From contig JAQVGZ010000017.1 in NCBI GenBank assembly GCA_028696455.1, positions 1-34,903 of the forward strand: a stretch of 34,903 nucleotides of DNA, given 5' to 3'. The DNA comes from Desulfotomaculaceae bacterium. Its GTDB lineage: Bacteria > Bacillota > Desulfotomaculia > Desulfotomaculales > Pelotomaculaceae. Positions 32,411 through 34,903 of this stretch are shown here, one piece after another (the first letter of the stretch is position 1; every line of letters begins with the position of its first letter). The notes beneath the pieces are model-generated. The model was not told where the DNA came from. It saw nothing but the letters and a program-made list of their open reading frames with translations, and made no database searches. The position numbers and the translations under genes were made by a program.

Positions 32411-32863
32411 TTTTGTGTCGATAATCATTGCTATTTCTTCACAGTTGGGAAATTTAGGACAGTTGACACATTCCCGCCATACTTTTTGGGGAAGTGTTTC
32501 CTTTGATACTACTTTGAAGCCATGTTTTTCAAAGAACCCTTGCTGGTAAGTTAGGACAAACACCCGTGGAATAGCTAGTTCCCGCGCTTCATCAATAAAC
32601 ATGTTTACCAGCCTGCTGCCAATGCCCTGCCCGGTATATTGTGGAGCAATGGCTAACGCCCGGATTTCAGCCAGGTCTTCCCAAACAATACTTAGTGCTC
32701 CGGCGCCTGTTAATAGACCCTGGTCCTCAGCGATGGAAATTTCACGCAGACTTTCATAGAGCATAAACCGTGGCCGTGCTAACATCAGGCCTCGGTCGGC
32801 ATAATAAGTTATTAAGGCATGGATAGGCTCTACATCAGTAATTATCGCCTTGCGATATAGCAT
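32405..32863 (-). CDS. Short GNAT acetyltransferase, N-acetylglutamate-synthase-like
   Basis: A 152-residue single-domain GNAT protein resembling the short ArgA-type N-acetylglutamate synthases of Firmicutes. It opens MLYRKAIITDVEPIHALI, then YADRGLMLARPRFMLYESLREI, the acetyl-CoA loop YTGQGIGSRLV, and FFEKHGF. The tail ECVNCPKFPNCEEIAM has three cysteines, typical of this group. The likely reaction is acetyl-CoA plus glutamate to N-acetylglutamate, the entry to arginine synthesis. ATG 32863 is used because GGAAAGGTG lies about 10 bases upstream; ATG 32899 adds 12 atypical residues. It is isolated from other arg genes. Confidence 0.83.
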   Translation of the reverse strand: MLYRKAIITDVEPIHALITYYADRGLMLARPRFMLYESLREISIAEDQGLLTGAGALSIVWEDLAEIRALAIAPQYTGQGIGSRLVNMFIDEARELAIPRVFVLTYQQGFFEKHGFKVVSKETLPQKVWRECVNCPKFPNCEEIAMIIDTKL

Positions 32864-33018
32864 ACACACCAAACACCTTTCCCTGGAATTAGTAAACATT
32901 ATATATTACCTGGGCAGGTCACTCAATACCTTTTTAGAAGGTGGGTATTAGCAATAGAGGAAAAGAAAAATACCCGTCGAATACTATAAAAAACATATGG
33001 GGAAAGGGGGTTGGTGAA

Positions 33019-33279
33019 ATGTCCTGGAATACCTCGGAGGAGACCGTGATGTTTAAGATCCAGGGCGAAGACTATAACCAGGCCCAGGATATTCTTCTAA
33101 GAGTATATGCTGCCTTAAAAGAAAAAGGGTATAACCCAATTAACCAGCTTGTGGGCTACTTTTTGTCAGGGGATCCATCTTATATTACCAGTCATGGTAA
33201 TGCCCGCAGCCTGATTCGCCGCCTTGAGCGGGACGAACTGCTGGAGGAGTTAGTTAAAAACTACCTTAAGGAAAAGTAG
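33019..33279 (+). CDS. ireB: IreB family regulatory phosphoprotein (DUF965)
   Basis: An 86-residue protein of the IreB/UPF0297 family. It has the standard opening ([10 protein letters not shown]), the middle [26 protein letters not shown] and the basic-acidic end [17 protein letters not shown]. In Enterococcus, IreB is phosphorylated on threonine by the Ser/Thr kinase IreK and affects cephalosporin tolerance. Thr residues near the N-terminus (NTSEETV) fit this. The G-rich site and GGTGAA lie just upstream of the ATG; upstream in-frame sequence lacks family similarity. The order alaS-ireB-ruvX-DUF1292 matches Bacillus, apart from the inserted GNAT gene. Confidence 0.93.
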   Translation: MSWNTSEETVMFKIQGEDYNQAQDILLRVYAALKEKGYNPINQLVGYFLSGDPSYITSHGNARSLIRRLERDELLEELVKNYLKEK

Positions 33280-33343
33280 AATCTAACTGTGAATGATGCC
33301 TTGGAGCGGTATGCAAACTAATAAGCAAAGGAATGCCTGCCTC

Positions 33344-33793
33344 ATGAGAATTATGGGCCTGGATTGGGGAGAGAAAAGGATCGGAGTTGCAGTAAGCGAC
33401 CCAATGGGTTGCATTGCCCAGGGTTTGGAAATAATTAACAGCAAGGGATCAATCAAAGCCGATATAAACACGATCAAGGGGTGTGCTCAAAAGAATAATG
33501 CAGAACTCATTGTAATTGGATTGCCCAGAAATATGGATGGAAGCCCTGGCCCGCAGGCAGAAAAAATTAAAGCTTTTGCTAAACGACTATCCAGTATAAC
33601 TGGGCTACCTGTCGAATTGTGGGATGAACGCCTGACGACGGTAGCATCGGAAAAACTCTTAATCGAAGCTGACATGAGCCGGACGAAGCGCCGCAAGGTA
33701 ATTGATAAAATGGCTGCTGTATTAATACTGCAGGGATATCTGGACTACCTTAGCAGAAAAAAGACCCATGGGCCAATTAATCGTCAAATTTAG
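33344..33793 (+). CDS. ruvX: Putative Holliday junction resolvase / pre-16S rRNA nuclease
   Basis: A 149-residue RNase-H-fold protein of the YqgF/RuvX family. The first acidic motif is in MGLDWGEKRIGVAVSDP. GLPRNMDGSPGPQAEKI is in the middle, and the last acidic motif is in LWDERLTTVASEKLL. YqgF completes 5' maturation of 16S rRNA in E. coli; a junction-resolving role has also been proposed. ATG 33344 gives the standard N-terminus, with AAAGGA about 11 bases upstream. The in-frame ATG at 33293 would add 17 residues unlike the family. It follows ireB by 64 bases. Confidence 0.93.
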   Translation: MRIMGLDWGEKRIGVAVSDPMGCIAQGLEIINSKGSIKADINTIKGCAQKNNAELIVIGLPRNMDGSPGPQAEKIKAFAKRLSSITGLPVELWDERLTTVASEKLLIEADMSRTKRRKVIDKMAAVLILQGYLDYLSRKKTHGPINRQI

Positions 33794-33804
33794 GCAAGAA
33801 TTTC

Positions 33805-33831
33805 TTGACATACAATGATTTAAAGTATAAC
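33805..33831 (+). promoter_or_regulatory. Candidate promoter for the DUF1292 gene
   Basis: A perfect TTGACA (33805-33810) is followed after 15 bases by TATAAC (33826-33831), 35 bases before the gene start. The spacing is short for sigma-A, so strength is uncertain. Confidence 0.4.
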
Positions 33832-33866
33832 ATTGTTATCAAATTCGCATCGGAGAGGTGTATACA

Positions 33867-34130
33867 GTGGCCGAACAGGAAGAGGTAATAACCTTAATTG
33901 ACGAAGAAGGTGCGGAACTTGACTTTACAGTCATTGATATCATAGAAGTCGATGGTTCCGAATACGCTATCTTATTACCAGCAGAGAATGACAGTGATGA
34001 AGCTATTATTTTAAAAATTACCAGCGATGACGAAGGTAATGAATTACTGGTTGACATTGAAGAGGACGAGGAATGGGAAAAGGTAGCAGAAGCCTGGGAA
34101 GAAAAAGTAGCTGAAGAGGAAAAAGAGTGA
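33867..34130 (+). CDS. DUF1292 family acidic protein (YrzB-like)
   Basis: An 87-residue, very acidic protein of the DUF1292 family. It has the usual opening (VITLIDEEGAELDF), then EVDGSEYAILLPAEND, IILKITSDDEGNELLVDIEEDEEWE and a Glu/Lys-rich helical end. Function is unknown. Start GTG 33867 is chosen because GGAGAGG (33852-33858) lies 8 bases upstream; GTG 33858 overlaps that site. Its place after alaS, ireB and ruvX matches Bacillus yrzB. Confidence 0.9.
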   Translation: MAEQEEVITLIDEEGAELDFTVIDIIEVDGSEYAILLPAENDSDEAIILKITSDDEGNELLVDIEEDEEWEKVAEAWEEKVAEEEKE

Positions 34131-34198
34131 TGCAATGAATATAGACTGTTTGCTGGTTTGTTTCCATAAGCGGCCTTTTATGGACTTATCCAGTTTTA

Positions 34199-34207
34199 TG
34201 TTATAAT
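34199..34207 (+). promoter_or_regulatory. Candidate extended -10 promoter for the VanW-family gene
   Basis: TGTTATAAT gives an extended -10 (TG, one base, perfect TATAAT). No -35 is evident. It lies in the loop of a weak 12-base inverted repeat (34172-34183 with 34228-34239, one mismatch), which may be a terminator for the upstream gene. Confidence 0.4.
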
Positions 34208-34290
34208 TCTAATATATATTTAAGAGGCCATAAGAGGGCTGTGGCAACTGGTAGTAAGTAGTTGTGTAAATTTTAGGAGAAGATTGGTGT

Positions 34291-34903
34291 TTGGTTGTGT
34301 CTTTGAAAAACACCCGTAAAAAAGCAGTTTATGGTTTTTTAATTGTGGCCATGATCATTACCCCGCTGGCTTTTTTAAGTTCGGGGTTTTTTAATTCATC
34401 ATCAGAAAAAGTTTTACCTGGTATAAGAGTAATGGGAATTAACCTCGAAGGCTATAAGAAGTCTGATGGAGTAGATAAACTGACTGAATTGGAGAAGGAC
34501 CTTCGTGCATCTAGAGTATTGCTTCATTACCAGAACGAGAGTTGGCCGCTACTGCTAAGTGAAGTGGGTTTCGATCTCGACGAGGAATCAATCATGGATG
34601 CGGCTTTGAGGGCCGGACGGAGTGGTTCATTGTTCCAACAGTGGCAGGATCGTAAGCGCTTTAAACAAAGCGGCAACTCTATTATACCAGTCATAAAGTT
34701 TGATGAAGAAAAACTGGAACAACGGGTTAAAGAAATAACCAGAGGGGTTACAGTAGAGCCCATAGATGCTAACTTTCATATTAGTGGTAACGACAACGTC
34801 ACTGTTATGCCTGCTCAGGATGGTACTGGTGTTAACCTGGATAAACTAAAGAGTGACCTTGTAACCGTACTAACTGAAAATAAAAAGTTAGAAGTGGAGC
34901 TTT
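34291..34903 (+). CDS. VanW/YoaR-type cell-wall protein, N-terminal part (3' truncated by window edge)
   Basis: An open frame of 204 codons runs off the right edge. It starts at TTG 34291, 10 bases after AGGAGA. A basic N-terminus (LKNTRKKAVYGF) and one hydrophobic helix (about 12-32) anchor an outer part with LPGIRVMGINLEGY, then an ALRAGRSGSLFQQW phrase, FDEEKLEQRVKEI, and EPIDANFHI with VTVMPAQDGTGVNLD. These match the peptidoglycan-binding-like repeats (PF12229 type) found before VanW domains. The VanW domain itself would lie beyond the window. A GTG start at 34297 is possible. The role in the cell wall is inferred from the family. Confidence 0.75.
   Translation, partial: MVVSLKNTRKKAVYGFLIVAMIITPLAFLSSGFFNSSSEKVLPGIRVMGINLEGYKKSDGVDKLTELEKDLRASRVLLHYQNESWPLLLSEVGFDLDEESIMDAALRAGRSGSLFQQWQDRKRFKQSGNSIIPVIKFDEEKLEQRVKEITRGVTVEPIDANFHISGNDNVTVMPAQDGTGVNLDKLKSDLVTVLTENKKLEVEL

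Noticed and set aside
33839-34135. A 98-codon Ser-rich minus-strand frame opposite the DUF1292 gene
   Set aside because: The Ser runs are the reverse complement of Glu/Asp codons in the acidic DUF1292 protein.

Overview
The window looks like a piece of chromosome from an endospore-forming, Gram-positive (Firmicutes) anaerobe. The best guess is the Peptococcaceae / Desulfotomaculum-Pelotomaculum group. The support is SpoIIP, SpoIIIE/FtsK, the TepA-YlzJ pair, a T-box leader, strong AAGGAGG-type ribosome binding sites, frequent TTG/GTG starts, a SCIFF-type radical SAM maturase, and Bacillus/Clostridium gene orders (tepA-ylzJ-ftsK; yggS-sepF-proC-yggT; lspA-rluD; alaS-ireB-ruvX-DUF1292). The taxon is inferred from gene content only. 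I see no rRNA, tRNA, CRISPR array, insertion sequence or prophage.

Layout. 1-655: the 3' part of guaB. 764-1375 (minus): an AcuA-like protein acetyltransferase. 1573-2973: an unrecognised protein with three winged-helix-like units and a long coiled coil. 3108-4138: tepA and ylzJ, closed by a strong terminator, then ftsK/spoIIIE (4250-6469) and a RodZ-like gene (6512-7213). 7243-9752 (minus): a FakA-type kinase and a DegV/FakB fatty-acid-binding protein. 9920-10417: yajQ. 10530-13778: a division/envelope cluster (HlyD-like adaptor, yggS, sepF, proC, yggT). 13862-14861: a CoA-pyrophosphatase-type Nudix gene and a DUF167 gene. 14951-18147: a promoter, an isoleucine T-box leader and ileS. 18468-19840: lspA-rluD.

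20054-21678: a SCIFF-family radical SAM/SPASM maturase, coupled to a DUF896 protein whose tail carries three cysteines; no ordinary SCIFF precursor gene is visible beside it. 21855-23087: spoIIP. 23167-23907 (minus): a FabG/YmfI-like reductase. 24119-27098: a zinc-uptake operon (Fur/Zur-type repressor, then ZnuA, ZnuC and ZnuB). 27131-29635: mnmA, a 57-residue zinc-ribbon gene and an AI-2E-family membrane protein. 29756-32410: alaS behind a near-consensus promoter, convergent with a short N-acetylglutamate-synthase-like GNAT gene. 33019-34130: ireB, ruvX and a DUF1292 gene, followed by a VanW-family gene cut by the right edge.

Most of the window is housekeeping: translation (ileS, alaS, mnmA, rluD), cell division and envelope (ftsK, sepF, rodZ-like, lspA) and sporulation (spoIIP, tepA, ylzJ). 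The least ordinary parts are the maturase/DUF896 pair, the winged-helix/coiled-coil protein, the long hairpin before spoIIP, and the HlyD-like adaptor sitting in a division cluster without a pump.
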